Assembly (NCBI GenBank): GCA_041398605.1
Contig: JAWKUK010000017.1
Span: 124,001 to 188,000 of the forward strand
Reading direction: 5' to 3'
Source of the DNA: JAWKUK01 sp041398605
GTDB lineage: Bacteria > Planctomycetota > UBA1135 > GCA-002686595
DNA: 64,000 bases
Both the position numbers and the translations under genes were made by a program. Position 1 is the stretch's first letter, and the number at the start of each line of letters is the position of its first letter. Of this stretch, positions 7,421 to 16,847 are shown one piece after another. Below the pieces are notes generated by a model, which did not search any database, was not told the DNA's origin, and saw nothing but the letters and a program-made list of their open reading frames with translations.

Positions 7421-9121
7421 TCACATGCCCAAGTATTTGGGGCCTCCCCCGCCTTCGGGGACGACCCACTCGATGTTCTCGTAGGGGTCCATGATGTCGC
7501 ACGTCTTGCAGTGCACGCAGTTCGAGGCGTTGATCAGGACCTCGCGTGTCCCAGCAGGCCATTCGTAGACCGCCGCAGGGCAGAAGTGCTGGCAAGGGTT
7601 GCCGAACTCGCGCGTGCAGCGCTCGACGCAGATCGAGGGGTCGTTGACGACGAGGTGCGAGGGCTGGTCCTCCTCGTGGATGCTGCCCGACAGGTACACG
7701 TCGGTCAGCTTGTCGAGGGAGTCGCTGTCGTTGAACGCGGGCTTCGTGAGCTTCGACTGCGACACAGGCTGCATGCACTCGTGGTCCGAGTGCCCGTCGC
7801 GGCGCGCCTTCAGGCCGCGCCCGCCCGTCACCATCTGCACGCCGAAGTCGATGGACCCGCGCACGATGCCCTTGGCAAACGCCTGGCGATAGTTGCGGTA
7901 CTGCCACAGCTCCGCGCGCGCGGGCGACGCTTGGTACAGCTCGTCGTAGCGCGCGAGCTTGGCGGCGCTCGTGTCGTTCGCCGCCAGGGCCGCGGCGATG
8001 GCCTCGGCCGCGAGCATGCCGGACTCGATCGCGAGGTGGATCCCCTTGAGCTTCGCAGCGTTCAGGAAGCCCGCCGTGTCCCCCACCAGGACGAAGCCGT
8101 CGCCGTAGAGCTTGGGCTGCGAGAAGTAGCCGCCCTCGGGCACCGCCTTCGCGCCGTAGCGCAGCGCCTTACCGCCGTCGAGCAGGCCCTTGATGCGTGG
8201 GTGCTGCTTCCACTGCACGAACAGGGCGTGCGGGTCGAGCTTCGCGTCGCCCTGGTCGAGGCCGACGACGAAGCCGAGGGAGAGCTTGTCGGGGGCGATC
8301 CCGTAGATCCACGAGCCGCCGTAGCTCTTGGTATCGAGGGGGTAGCCGCCCGTGTGCACGACCTTGCCGAAGTACTCCGCGCCGACCTCGGGGCGCACCT
8401 GCCAGATCTCCTTGATCCCGGTGCCGAAGGTCTGCGGGTTGCGGCCCTCCATGAGCGGCAGCTTGCGGAAGAGGTCCTTGGCGAGGTTCCCGCGCACGCC
8501 CTCGGCGAACACCGTCACCGCCGCGCTGACGTCCATGCCGGGCTCGAAGGTCGCCTTCTGGCTGCCGTCCTTCGCGATGCCGCTGTCACGCGTGCGCACG
8601 CCGACGACGCGCTGTGTGCCCGGTTCAAAGCGGGTCTCCGCGACCGGGAAGCCGGCGTAGATCTCGGTGCCGAGGGCCTCGGCCTCCTTCGCCAGCCACT
8701 GCACGACCTCGTTGAGCGAGACCATCACGTTGCCGTGGTTGCGCAGCGGCGGCGGGCACAGCAAGCCCTTGAGCGCCTGCGACTTCCCGTTCGGGCGCAG
8801 CAGCTCCGCCCAGTCCTCCTGGATCTCGGATTGGATCGGGAAGCCCTTGGTACGCCAATCAGGGAAGAGCTGCTCGATGCCGCGCGGGTCCATGACCGCG
8901 CCGGAGAGCGTGTGGTGCCCGACCTCTTCCGCCTTGTCGAGGACGAGCACGGTGCGCTCCACGTACCCAGGCTGATTGGAGAGGGCCTGCTGCTTCAGGA
9001 GGCGCTGCAAATGGATCGCGCACGCGAGGCCCGCGGGACCGGCGCCGACGATGCAGACGTCGACGGGAAGCTCTTCGCGTTCGACGTCGGCGAGGTTGTG
9101 AGAGACGAGGCGCGGTTTCAT
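7421..9121 (-). CDS. Electron transfer flavoprotein-ubiquinone oxidoreductase
   Basis: The 566-aa flavo-iron-sulfur enzyme passes electrons from reduced ETF (fatty-acid and amino-acid oxidation) to the quinone pool at the membrane. The FAD-binding motif GAGPAGLACAIHL starts at residue 26. The C-terminal 60 residues are ferredoxin-like, with cysteines in ICVERCTREFG, CQHFC and NCVHCKTCDIMDP, the last resembling the [4Fe-4S] ligand set. Length matches ETF-QO rather than the shorter FixC. No ETF alpha/beta genes are in the window. A short hairpin (9124-9144) abuts the start codon. Confidence 0.93.
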   Translation of the reverse strand: MKPRLVSHNLADVEREELPVDVCIVGAGPAGLACAIHLQRLLKQQALSNQPGYVERTVLVLDKAEEVGHHTLSGAVMDPRGIEQLFPDWRTKGFPIQSEIQEDWAELLRPNGKSQALKGLLCPPPLRNHGNVMVSLNEVVQWLAKEAEALGTEIYAGFPVAETRFEPGTQRVVGVRTRDSGIAKDGSQKATFEPGMDVSAAVTVFAEGVRGNLAKDLFRKLPLMEGRNPQTFGTGIKEIWQVRPEVGAEYFGKVVHTGGYPLDTKSYGGSWIYGIAPDKLSLGFVVGLDQGDAKLDPHALFVQWKQHPRIKGLLDGGKALRYGAKAVPEGGYFSQPKLYGDGFVLVGDTAGFLNAAKLKGIHLAIESGMLAAEAIAAALAANDTSAAKLARYDELYQASPARAELWQYRNYRQAFAKGIVRGSIDFGVQMVTGGRGLKARRDGHSDHECMQPVSQSKLTKPAFNDSDSLDKLTDVYLSGSIHEEDQPSHLVVNDPSICVERCTREFGNPCQHFCPAAVYEWPAGTREVLINASNCVHCKTCDIMDPYENIEWVVPEGGGGPKYLGM

Positions 9122-9123
9122 GG

Positions 9124-9144
9124 GCTCGGGCGACGGCCCCGAGC
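9124..9144. promoter_or_regulatory. Short hairpin just upstream of the ETF-QO start
   Basis: GCTCGGG (9124-9130) pairs perfectly with CCCGAGC (9138-9144), leaving a 7-nt loop. Its base is only two nucleotides from the ATG at 9121. It might end transcription of the MoaD-MoaE gene or cover the ribosome binding site. Such a short GC hairpin is expected by chance in DNA of this composition, so the call is weak. Confidence 0.25.
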
Positions 9145-9254
9145 GGGGCGCCGCAGGGACGCTGCTGGCACGGGGTTCGCCCGCTCCTCGCGAGAGGAGG
9201 CGGCGGGCACCGAAGGCGAACAGGATATCGGCCCGCGCGCGTCGCCGCCAAGGC

Positions 9255-10055
9255 TCACGAGCGCTCGCCGATCCAATGGTGCCCGTCGCCGTAGACCTCG
9301 CGCTTCCAAACCGGCAGCCGGGCCTTCAGCGCATCGATCAGAAAGCGCGCCGCCAGGAACGCGGTGTCGCGGTGCGGGCTCGAGACGCCCACGACGACGG
9401 ACGGCTCGGCGACCCCGACCTTGCCGGTCCGGTGCACGCACAGCATGCGCAGGGTGCGGCCGCCAGGGCCGCCGAGGGCGTCCGTCGGCGGCGGCTCCGT
9501 GCCCGCTTCGCCGTACCGCGCGCGGCACTCCTCGAAGATCCGGGCCATCTCAGGGCCGGCCATCTCGTGGAACGCCTCGTAGTCGAGGCACACGACGTCC
9601 TGGCCGCGATTTGCCTCCCGCGTCGTGCCCGTGAACAGGACGATCGCGCCGGCGCTCGGGTGGACCAGGCGCGCCTGCAGGGCTCCGGGGTCCAGCGGCT
9701 CGGGGGTCAGCTCGAAGAGGCCCGCGCGCAGGGCGCGATCCTGGACCTGCTCAGGGACCTGCTCTGGGGCCTGCTCCTCAGAGCCGGGCGGCTCGCTCGG
9801 ATCTGGCGGTGCGCCGCCCGAGACGGGCGGGAGGAGCGCCACGACCTCGCCGGGCACGAGGGGCCGACTCGCGGGCACGTAGGCCGTGCCCACGACCCCG
9901 GCGACACCTGTCAGGTCACCGAGCGCCGGGTAGCGTCGGCTCAGCTCGGCCTTGAGCTCCCCCACGGAGGTCCCGTCGGGCACCCCGTCGAGGACGAGCT
10001 CGTCGGCGCCCGCGCGCTCGCGCAGGCCCGCAAAGAGGCGGATTCGGACGTCCAC
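9255..10055 (-). CDS. Fused molybdopterin synthase, MoaD and MoaE domains
   Basis: The 266-aa protein unites both subunits of molybdopterin synthase, which adds sulfur to precursor Z to form the molybdenum cofactor. Residues 1-81 are MoaD and end in PVSGG (Gly80-Gly81), the site that carries the thiocarboxylate in free MoaD. A Pro/Glu-rich linker follows (about 82-110). Residues 113-266 are MoaE, with HRTGKVGVAEPSVVV (His208, Arg209), Lys244 and Lys251 in RLPVWKRE. It begins with GTG 11 nt after the SSB stop. Because Gly-Gly is internal, cleavage after it would be needed if the enzyme works by the known mechanism. Mycobacterial MoaX is a known precedent for such a fusion. Confidence 0.88.
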   Translation of the reverse strand: MDVRIRLFAGLRERAGADELVLDGVPDGTSVGELKAELSRRYPALGDLTGVAGVVGTAYVPASRPLVPGEVVALLPPVSGGAPPDPSEPPGSEEQAPEQVPEQVQDRALRAGLFELTPEPLDPGALQARLVHPSAGAIVLFTGTTREANRGQDVVCLDYEAFHEMAGPEMARIFEECRARYGEAGTEPPPTDALGGPGGRTLRMLCVHRTGKVGVAEPSVVVGVSSPHRDTAFLAARFLIDALKARLPVWKREVYGDGHHWIGERS

Positions 10056-10066
10056 GCGCCGCGCGC

Positions 10067-10636
10067 TCAGAAAGGCGTGTCGTCGTCGCCGAGGAAGTCC
10101 GCGCTCGGCTGCGGCGCAGGCTGGCCGCCGCCCGGCGCGCCCCCGGACTGGCCGCCGCGCGGGGCACCGTAGCCGCTGCCATAGCCGCCGCCACCGCCGC
10201 CGCTATAGCCACCCCCGCCGCCGCCGCCGTAGCCGCCGCCTTCGTAGCCCGCTGAGGCCTCGTAGCCACCTTCGGAGCCGCCGCCGCGGCCTTCACCCTT
10301 GCCCGCCCCGGCGAACTCCCAGTTGTTCGCGACGACGTAGAGCTTGCTGCGCTTCTGGCCAGACTCCTTGTCCTCCCAGGTGTCGTAGCGGAGCTCGCCC
10401 TCGAAGAACGCCGTCGAGCCCTTGGTGTGGAACTTCTGGAAGGCCTCGGCGCGCTTGCCAAAGATCGTCACGTCGACAAACGTGGGCTCCTCGCGCCACT
10501 GCTCGGAGTTCGCGTCTTTGACGCGACGATTCATCGCCAGGCCGACCTTGCAGACCGCCATATTGCTCTGGGTGAAACGGAGCTCGGGGTCGCGGGTGAG
10601 GTTGCCCATCAGGATGACCCGATTGAAGGACGCCAT
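10067..10636 (-). CDS. ssb: Single-stranded DNA-binding protein
   Basis: The 189-aa protein coats single-stranded DNA during replication and repair. An OB-fold domain covers residues 1-110, beginning MASFNRVILMGNLTRDPELR and containing SKLYVVANNWEF. A long Gly/Tyr-rich linker follows. The C-terminal tip is DFLGDDDTPF, the acidic tail that docks partner proteins. The ATG at 10636 matches the family start; the frame is open upstream but without family similarity. It is divergent from the PilZ gene and 11 nt upstream of the molybdopterin synthase gene. Confidence 0.95.
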   Translation of the reverse strand: MASFNRVILMGNLTRDPELRFTQSNMAVCKVGLAMNRRVKDANSEQWREEPTFVDVTIFGKRAEAFQKFHTKGSTAFFEGELRYDTWEDKESGQKRSKLYVVANNWEFAGAGKGEGRGGGSEGGYEASAGYEGGGYGGGGGGGYSGGGGGGYGSGYGAPRGGQSGGAPGGGQPAPQPSADFLGDDDTPF

Positions 10637-10751
10637 AGTGCAGAACGTTGGATTGGAGTGAGGGGGCTCGACGGGCGCGACGGGCGCCCGGAGGGCATGA
10701 GTGTAGCGTGGCGCTCGACGCGCGGCCCGTGAGCCGGATAGCATCCTGGGT

Positions 10752-11204
10752 ATGGACATGAGCCAGAGCCCTGAACCCGACCGCGGGCCCGAGCGCCACA
10801 AGCCGACGGGTCCGCCCCATGCTGGTGGGCCCGAGGCCAGCCCCGAGGTCGGCCGTAAGGCCACGGGCGCGGAGCGGCGCCGGCACCAGCGTGCCCGCGC
10901 CGACTGGCCGATTACGATCGTGCTCGACGACGGCGTGCACCAGGCGAAGATCCGCGACGTGAGCCGCGGCGGCGTGTCCTTCTTCCTCGACCGCCCGATC
11001 CCCGAGATGACCGCGCTGCGCGTGCAGTTCGACATCCCCGTCGAGGACGGTGTCCGCAAGATCCAGGGCGTCGGCGCGGTGGTCCGCTGCGAGCGCATCG
11101 CGCGCAACCTGGAGCACTACGAGATCGCGGTCTTCGTGCAAGACATGGCGCTGCCCGACCGCGAGACGGTCGACGGCTACGTGCGTCGCACTTCGGACTT
11201 CTGA
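10752..11204 (+). CDS. PilZ domain protein, putative c-di-GMP receptor
   Basis: The 150-aa protein has a disordered N-terminus of about 40 residues and one PilZ domain. Both c-di-GMP-binding motifs are present: RRRHQR (42-47) and DVSRGG (69-74, matching the D/NxSxxG consensus). It is a lone plus-strand gene between minus-strand blocks, so no output partner is indicated. Its 3' end overlaps the convergent prmC gene by 28 nt. The domain call is firm; ligand binding is inferred from the motifs. Confidence 0.85.
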   Translation: MDMSQSPEPDRGPERHKPTGPPHAGGPEASPEVGRKATGAERRRHQRARADWPITIVLDDGVHQAKIRDVSRGGVSFFLDRPIPEMTALRVQFDIPVEDGVRKIQGVGAVVRCERIARNLEHYEIAVFVQDMALPDRETVDGYVRRTSDF

Positions 11205-12106
11205 GCTGCGGTGACCTCGAGCACGCGGGGCACGCCGGCGAGGTCGTCGTGGATGCGCGCGTCGAGGCCCAGCGCCGTCGCGAGCGCCAAGACCCGCGGC
11301 GCTTGCCTGTGCCCGAGCTCGACGAGCAGCGCGCCGCCCGGCGTCAGCGCCTCTGGCACGCGCCGCATCAATTCCCGGGCCCAGTGATCCGGATCCCCAG
11401 CCGGCGCAAAGAGCGCCCCGAGCGGCTCGTGCTCGCGCACCTCCGGGGCCAAGGCGGCCGACTCTTCAGGCTCGATGTACGGCGGGTTGGACACTACGAG
11501 GTCGAATGGCCCGCGCGTCTCGAGCGCCAAGAGGCCTTCGCCGTGCACGAGCTCGATCGCGGCGCCGAGCGCCTCGGCGTTGCGGCGCGCCCAAGCGAGC
11601 GCGTCCTCGGAGACATCGACGGCCAGGACCTCGGCGCCTGCGAGCTCCAGCGCTAACGTGACGCCGATGCAGCCGCTGCCGGTCCCGACGTCGAGGATGC
11701 GTCGCGGCTGCGGCGCGAGCTCGCGCGCCCGATCCACGAGCAGCTCCGTCTCCGGGCGCGGCACGAGGCAGCCCGCGCCGACCTCGAAGCGTCGACCGTA
11801 GAACTCCTTCGCGCCCGTGATGTAAGCCACTGGCTCGCGCCGACCGCGTCGGACGAGCGCGTCGCGCGCGCGGTCGACCTCGGCGCCGACGACCGGTTGA
11901 TCGAGCCGCAGGAAGAGCCCGAGGCGTTCGAGGCGGAGCGCATGCGCGACGAGCAGCTCTGCCTCCAGCCGCGGATTCTCGACGGCCTTGCGCGTCAAGA
12001 ACGCCCGTGCCATGTCGACCATCTCACGCGCGTTGCGCGGCGTCGCAGGTCGATTGGGGTCGCCCGAGGCGACCCCATGCGGTTCCGTCGAGCGACCGGG
12101 CGTCAC
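11177..12106 (-). CDS. prmC: Peptide chain release factor N5-glutamine methyltransferase
   Basis: This 309-aa enzyme methylates the glutamine of the GGQ motif in release factors, using S-adenosylmethionine. The SAM motif ILDVGTGSGCIG begins at residue 137 and the catalytic NPPY is at 207-210 within LVVSNPPYIEPEE. The release factor gene prfA lies on the same strand upstream, with one gene between, which is a common pairing. A GTG at 12106 was chosen because it lies 3 nt after the preceding stop; a later ATG at 12022 is possible. Confidence 0.92.
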   Translation of the reverse strand: MTPGRSTEPHGVASGDPNRPATPRNAREMVDMARAFLTRKAVENPRLEAELLVAHALRLERLGLFLRLDQPVVGAEVDRARDALVRRGRREPVAYITGAKEFYGRRFEVGAGCLVPRPETELLVDRARELAPQPRRILDVGTGSGCIGVTLALELAGAEVLAVDVSEDALAWARRNAEALGAAIELVHGEGLLALETRGPFDLVVSNPPYIEPEESAALAPEVREHEPLGALFAPAGDPDHWARELMRRVPEALTPGGALLVELGHRQAPRVLALATALGLDARIHDDLAGVPRVLEVTAAQKSEVRRT

Positions 12107-12109
12107 GCG

Positions 12110-12883
12110 TCAGGAGCGCGATTTGCGCGCGGATCCAGCGCCGGTGCCGCGCTCGGTCTTGCGCGCTTCGCGCTGTGCGGCGCGCTTCAGGTCGCCCTCG
12201 ACCTTGGCTTGTTTCATCGACGCGTACATCGTGTAGATCGCCATGAAGCCGCCCGCGGCCACGGTGACCGAGCCGACGATGGAGATCAACGCAGCCGTCG
12301 AGCTCACCGAGAACGCGCCGAACGCGCCGAGCAGGTTGAACGACCCCGCGAGCGCCGGCCCGAGGAACATCAGCGGGAAGATCGGGTTGAACTTGCCGCC
12401 GTACTCGTAGTCGAGGATGTGCGCGTACGTCGCGAGGCCCAACAGCAGCGTCGCGAGCTCGAGGATCGCGCGCACGCTGTAGCGGTTCTCCGAGGACTCC
12501 GTCACCACGCCCGTGAAGCGCAGCGGCTCGCCGTCGAAGATCGACTGCCCCATGAACGCCACGACACACGCGCCGACGAAGACCGCGAGCGCGAGCCCGG
12601 TGCCAGCGAGCGGGTGGCCCTTTGCGATCCCTGCCACGGCGCCGTTGGCGGGCAAGCCGCGGCGCGCCTTGACGCTCTCGATCATGATCCAGCCGGCGAC
12701 AAAGGTCAGCGCGACCGAGCCCGCCCAGTTCCCCCACGGCATGTGCCCCTGGGTCGCGATCGCGGTGATCCAGGGGAGGAGCGCGCCGGCGATCAGCACT
12801 TTGCTCGCGTTGCGCAGCAAGAGCGGCGCCTGTTCGAGTTCGCGCCGCGGCGGGGTCGCGTCGTTAGCGATAGCGTCGGTCAT
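12110..12883 (-). CDS. Polytopic membrane protein, function unknown
   Basis: The 257-aa protein shows about six hydrophobic stretches, for example LIAGALLPWITAIA, LALAVFVGACVVAFMG, IFPLMFLGPALAGSF and SVTVAAGGFMAIYTMYA. The C-terminus is a positively charged cytoplasmic tail (KQAKVEGDLKRAAQREARK). The start was set at MTDAIANDATPP because the preceding 15 codons look non-native. It lies between prfA and prmC, 3 nt from prmC, so it is likely co-transcribed. No family was recognised and a role in translation should not be assumed. Confidence 0.65.
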   Translation of the reverse strand: MTDAIANDATPPRRELEQAPLLLRNASKVLIAGALLPWITAIATQGHMPWGNWAGSVALTFVAGWIMIESVKARRGLPANGAVAGIAKGHPLAGTGLALAVFVGACVVAFMGQSIFDGEPLRFTGVVTESSENRYSVRAILELATLLLGLATYAHILDYEYGGKFNPIFPLMFLGPALAGSFNLLGAFGAFSVSSTAALISIVGSVTVAAGGFMAIYTMYASMKQAKVEGDLKRAAQREARKTERGTGAGSARKSRS

Positions 12884-12985
12884 GGGGAGTCTTCGGAGGC
12901 TGGGGGGATAGGCGCCGCGCGGCCTCACGCCTGCGCGCCGCGGAACACGATGGTCGAGCCGGGAACGTGAAGGATGGGGAAAGGT

Positions 12986-14077
<1,092 letters not shown>

Positions 14078-14146
14078 GGGTGCGGAGCAGCGAGGCTGGA
14101 GGGGCACCGCAGCGGGGCTGCGAGGGCCTGCTGGGGCGCAACGGCA

Positions 14147-14201
14147 CGCGCCGCCACGGACGGGGAGTGGCGCGCTGCGCCGCTCCGCCCGTGGCGGCGC
14201 G
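14147..14201. terminator. Long branched hairpin between rpmE and prfA
   Basis: The outer stem is a perfect 13-bp pairing of CGCGCCGCCACGG (14147-14159) with CCGTGGCGGCGCG (14189-14201). Inside it AGTGGCGC (14166-14173) pairs with GCGCCGCT (14177-14184) around a GCT loop, with one G-T wobble. It sits just after the rpmE stop on the minus strand. No T-run follows, so it may be a terminator, an attenuator or an mRNA-stabilising end for rpmE. Confidence 0.5.
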
Positions 14202-14212
14202 GACCCCTGCGA

Positions 14213-14422
14213 TCAACCCTCGGACTTACGCGCGTACTTGCGCTTGAAGCGATCGACTCGACCCGCCGCGTCGACGAACTTGTGCTTGCCCGTGTAGAAC
14301 GGGTGGCACACGTTGCAGATCTCGATGCGCAGCTCGGGCACCGTGTTGCGGGTCTTGAACGAGTTGCCGCAACCGCAGGTCACGGAGCACTCGATGTAAC
14401 GGGGGTGAGTATCAGGCTTCAT
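14213..14422 (-). CDS. rpmE: 50S ribosomal protein L31
   Basis: The 69-aa protein is the zinc-binding (C+) form of L31, with cysteines at 16, 18, 36 and 39 (VTCGCGNSF and EICNVCHPFYTG). The ATG at 14422 is chosen because it follows AGGAG by 7 nt and gives the family N-terminus MKPDTHPRYIE. It lies upstream of prfA, a frequent bacterial pairing. Confidence 0.95.
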   Translation of the reverse strand: MKPDTHPRYIECSVTCGCGNSFKTRNTVPELRIEICNVCHPFYTGKHKFVDAAGRVDRFKRKYARKSEG

Positions 14423-14547
14423 GGTGGTCTCCTGTCGGTCCGCCATCGGGGCGGCGGTACCCAAGGAAGGGGCGCGCGGCGCGCGATCGGGTTGAAAATA
14501 CTAGCCGCAGCATAGGACGAACGCCAACGCCATTCAGCAGGCTGCGT

Positions 14548-15318
14548 TCAGGGTTCGTCGCCAGGGTCTGGAGTTGAGGGGAGGGGCTCGACGGCCCCCC
14601 CAGCGAGACTCGCGCGCGCCTGGCCAAGGAGGCGGAGCGTCAGGGCGACCGGCAGGCCGACGACGTTGTCGAAGCCGCCCTCCTCCAGGCCCGTCACAAA
14701 AGCGTCCGCCGTCTCCTGGATCGCGTACCCGCCGGCCTTGCCCTCCCACTCGCCCGAGGCGACATAGGCGTCGACCTCTGCCGCGGTGATCGGGCGCATC
14801 TGAACCCATGTCCGCTCGTGGGACACCCAGTCGCGCACGGCGCCATGGGCGTCGACCGCGAGCACGGCGACGCCAGTGATCACGCGGTGCCGGGAGCCGG
14901 ACAGGCGCTGCAACATGCGCCGCGCATCGGCGGCGTCGAGGGGCTTCTCGAGGTACTCGAGGTCCGGCCCGTTCTCGCCGAGCGCCACGATGGTGTCCGC
15001 GCCGATCCACAGGTCCCCGGCCTCCGGCCCGTGCTGCGCCCAGCGCGCGACCGCCGCCTGCGCCTTGCGCAGGGCGAGCGCTTCAGCGGCCTCCTCGGGG
15101 CGCTCGGCCGGCGGCAGCGTTTCATCGACGTGGGTCGGCGCCACGGCAAACGCGACCCCCGCGTCGGCGAGCAGCGCCTGGCGCCGCGGTGACGCCGACG
15201 CGAGCACGACGCACAAGGGACGCGCCGCGGGCCCAATGCCGCGGTCACCGGTGCTTGGCGCCGCGCCCCGGGGCCTGTCACCCAAGGTGTCTCCTGAACC
15301 GCCGCCCGTATGCCCCAT
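14548..15318 (-). CDS. maf: Maf family nucleoside triphosphate pyrophosphatase
   Basis: Maf proteins hydrolyse non-canonical or canonical nucleoside triphosphates to monophosphates and affect septum formation. Family motifs are present: LASASPRR (39-46), GADT (106-109), LEKP (123-126), GKAGGYAIQ (193-201) and NVVGLP (218-223). The first 35 residues precede the usual Maf start and are Gly/Pro-rich, so the true start may lie downstream. The gene starts 10 nt after the stop of the glycosylase-like gene on the same strand. Confidence 0.88.
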   Translation of the reverse strand: MGHTGGGSGDTLGDRPRGAAPSTGDRGIGPAARPLCVVLASASPRRQALLADAGVAFAVAPTHVDETLPPAERPEEAAEALALRKAQAAVARWAQHGPEAGDLWIGADTIVALGENGPDLEYLEKPLDAADARRMLQRLSGSRHRVITGVAVLAVDAHGAVRDWVSHERTWVQMRPITAAEVDAYVASGEWEGKAGGYAIQETADAFVTGLEEGGFDNVVGLPVALTLRLLGQARASLAGGAVEPLPSTPDPGDEP

Positions 15319-15328
15319 CGCCGCGCCG

Positions 15329-16636
15329 TCAAGCCTTCGCGTGCGACGGCTTCTTCTTGTTCTTTGTCACCGGCTTCTTCGCCGCGGGCTTCTTCGCCGC
15401 AGGCTTCTTCGCGGCAGCCTTCGGCGCGGACGCCTTTGCGCCGCCCTTCTTCGCGGCCTCGGCCTTCTTCTTCGCGGCCAACTTCTCGGCTTCCGCCTTC
15501 TTCTTGGCAGCGAGCTTCTCGGCCTCGGCCTTCTTCTTCGCCGCGAGCTTGTCGGCCTCTGCCTTCTTCTTGGCAGCGAGCTTGTCGGCCTCCGCCTTCT
15601 TCTTCGCCGCGGCCTTGGCGGCGGCCTTCTCGGCGATGAGGGCCTTCGCAGCGGCCTCCTTGGCCTTCTGCGCCGCGACCTTCTCCTTCGCGAGCGCGGC
15701 CTGCTTCGCCTCGGCAGCCTTCTTGGCGTCGCGCGCCTTCTGCTCGGCTTCCGCCTTGCGCGCGGCCTCGATCGCGTCCTTGGCGCGGCGCTTCTCGTCC
15801 TCCTTGGCGCGCTTTGCGGCCTCGACCTCGAGGCGCCGCTGCTCACGCTCGGCTTCACGGCGCGCCTTCTCGTCCTCCTTGCGCTGGCGCTCCTCGTCAC
15901 GCTTGCGCTGCGCCTCGGCCTTCGCCGCTGCGACCTGTCGATCCTTCAACGACTTCTTGCCGAGCGGCGTCGCTTGCAACACCGGGACGACCTCGTAGAT
16001 GGGCGCGACCTCGTCGTCCCAACGATCGATGACCTCGTGGATCGCGATCGTGAACGCGAGCTCCTGCCCCTTCGGTACGAGCGGCTCGATCGCCTCACGC
16101 GCCTTCTTGAGGGAGGCAGAGCGCGCGACGATGCCCAAGCGATCGAGCATGCGGACGAGCGGGATGTGCACCGGGAACCGGAGGCCCTGCGCCACGTACA
16201 TCAGGTAGCCCGCGCCGGTCATGCCGAGGACCTTGAGCGACGTGACGACCTTGCTGGCGACGGCCTCGTCCTCCCGCAGCTCCTCGAGGTCGAGGTGGTG
16301 CGTCTCCTGGAACACGTCCTGGAGGTAATCGCGCAGCAGCTCGGCGACGGGCTTCAGCTCGTTCAGGAGCTCGGCGCCCTTCTTGCGCGACGAAGACTTC
16401 AGGTAGGGCGAGATCTCCTGTGCCTGGGACACCCGGATCTCGTTCCAGTCCCCGAACGCCTCGCGCAGGGCCCGCACCGAAGCCTCGGACTGGGCCTCGG
16501 TCAGGTGCCGCAGGAGCACGATGTACGCGCCCTGCTCGAGCAAGGAGGCGTCGGCGAGCGGTGCCTTGGGCAGCGGGTAACGCGGGGTGACCTCTGCGAT
16601 CAGCCGCTCGGCGAATTCAGTCTTCTTCTTGCTCAC
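15329..16636 (-). CDS. Endonuclease III-like (HhH-GPD) domain with histone-H1-like tail
   Basis: The 435-aa protein has two parts. Residues 55-206 follow the order of endonuclease III: VSQAQEISPYL, RKKGAELLNELKPV, then LKVLGMTGAGYLMYVAQGL where Nth has LPGVGRKTANVVL, then FPVHIPLVRMLDRLGIV where Nth has IAVDTHIFRVCNR. By this alignment the catalytic lysine becomes Ala142 and the catalytic aspartate becomes His157, and no C-terminal Fe-S cysteines are seen. Residues 234-342 are a charged Lys/Glu/Ala helix, residues 343-397 hold five 11-residue AAKKKAEADKL repeats, and the end is AAKKPA repeats like histone H1. It sits between rpsP and maf, where rimM-trmD often occur. A DNA-binding, non-catalytic role is inferred. 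Confidence 0.6.
   Translation of the reverse strand: MSKKKTEFAERLIAEVTPRYPLPKAPLADASLLEQGAYIVLLRHLTEAQSEASVRALREAFGDWNEIRVSQAQEISPYLKSSSRKKGAELLNELKPVAELLRDYLQDVFQETHHLDLEELREDEAVASKVVTSLKVLGMTGAGYLMYVAQGLRFPVHIPLVRMLDRLGIVARSASLKKAREAIEPLVPKGQELAFTIAIHEVIDRWDDEVAPIYEVVPVLQATPLGKKSLKDRQVAAAKAEAQRKRDEERQRKEDEKARREAEREQRRLEVEAAKRAKEDEKRRAKDAIEAARKAEAEQKARDAKKAAEAKQAALAKEKVAAQKAKEAAAKALIAEKAAAKAAAKKKAEADKLAAKKKAEADKLAAKKKAEAEKLAAKKKAEAEKLAAKKKAEAAKKGGAKASAPKAAAKKPAAKKPAAKKPVTKNKKKPSHAKA
15446..15610. repeat. 33-nt coding tandem repeat (11-residue unit)
   Basis: Five units of about 33 nt encode AAKKKAEADKL and close variants (D/E alternation, last copy degenerate). The 11-residue period fits a continuous charged helix. 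Codon differences between copies show it is not a very recent perfect duplication. Confidence 0.85.
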
Positions 16637-16847
16637 GTGGGCGACTCGGGTGCGAGGTCGATGCGATGCCGGCGAGCGGCCGGCGCGGCGCGATCCAGAC
16701 GATTCACGCGACCGAGCCGCACCACGCGCGTGTGCGCTCGGCGCGGCTCGATGGGGAGCGGAGGGGAGCCCCCGCTGCGAGGGCAGCGCCCTCGTCGGGC
16801 AGCGACGCCCGGCCAGAGGGGACCCAACCTGGAGAGACCCTCTGCGC

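Noticed and set aside
11177..11204. Regulatory antisense overlap between the PilZ gene and prmC
   Set aside because: The 28-nt tail-to-tail overlap is short and typical of compact high-GC genomes; nothing suggests a regulatory role.
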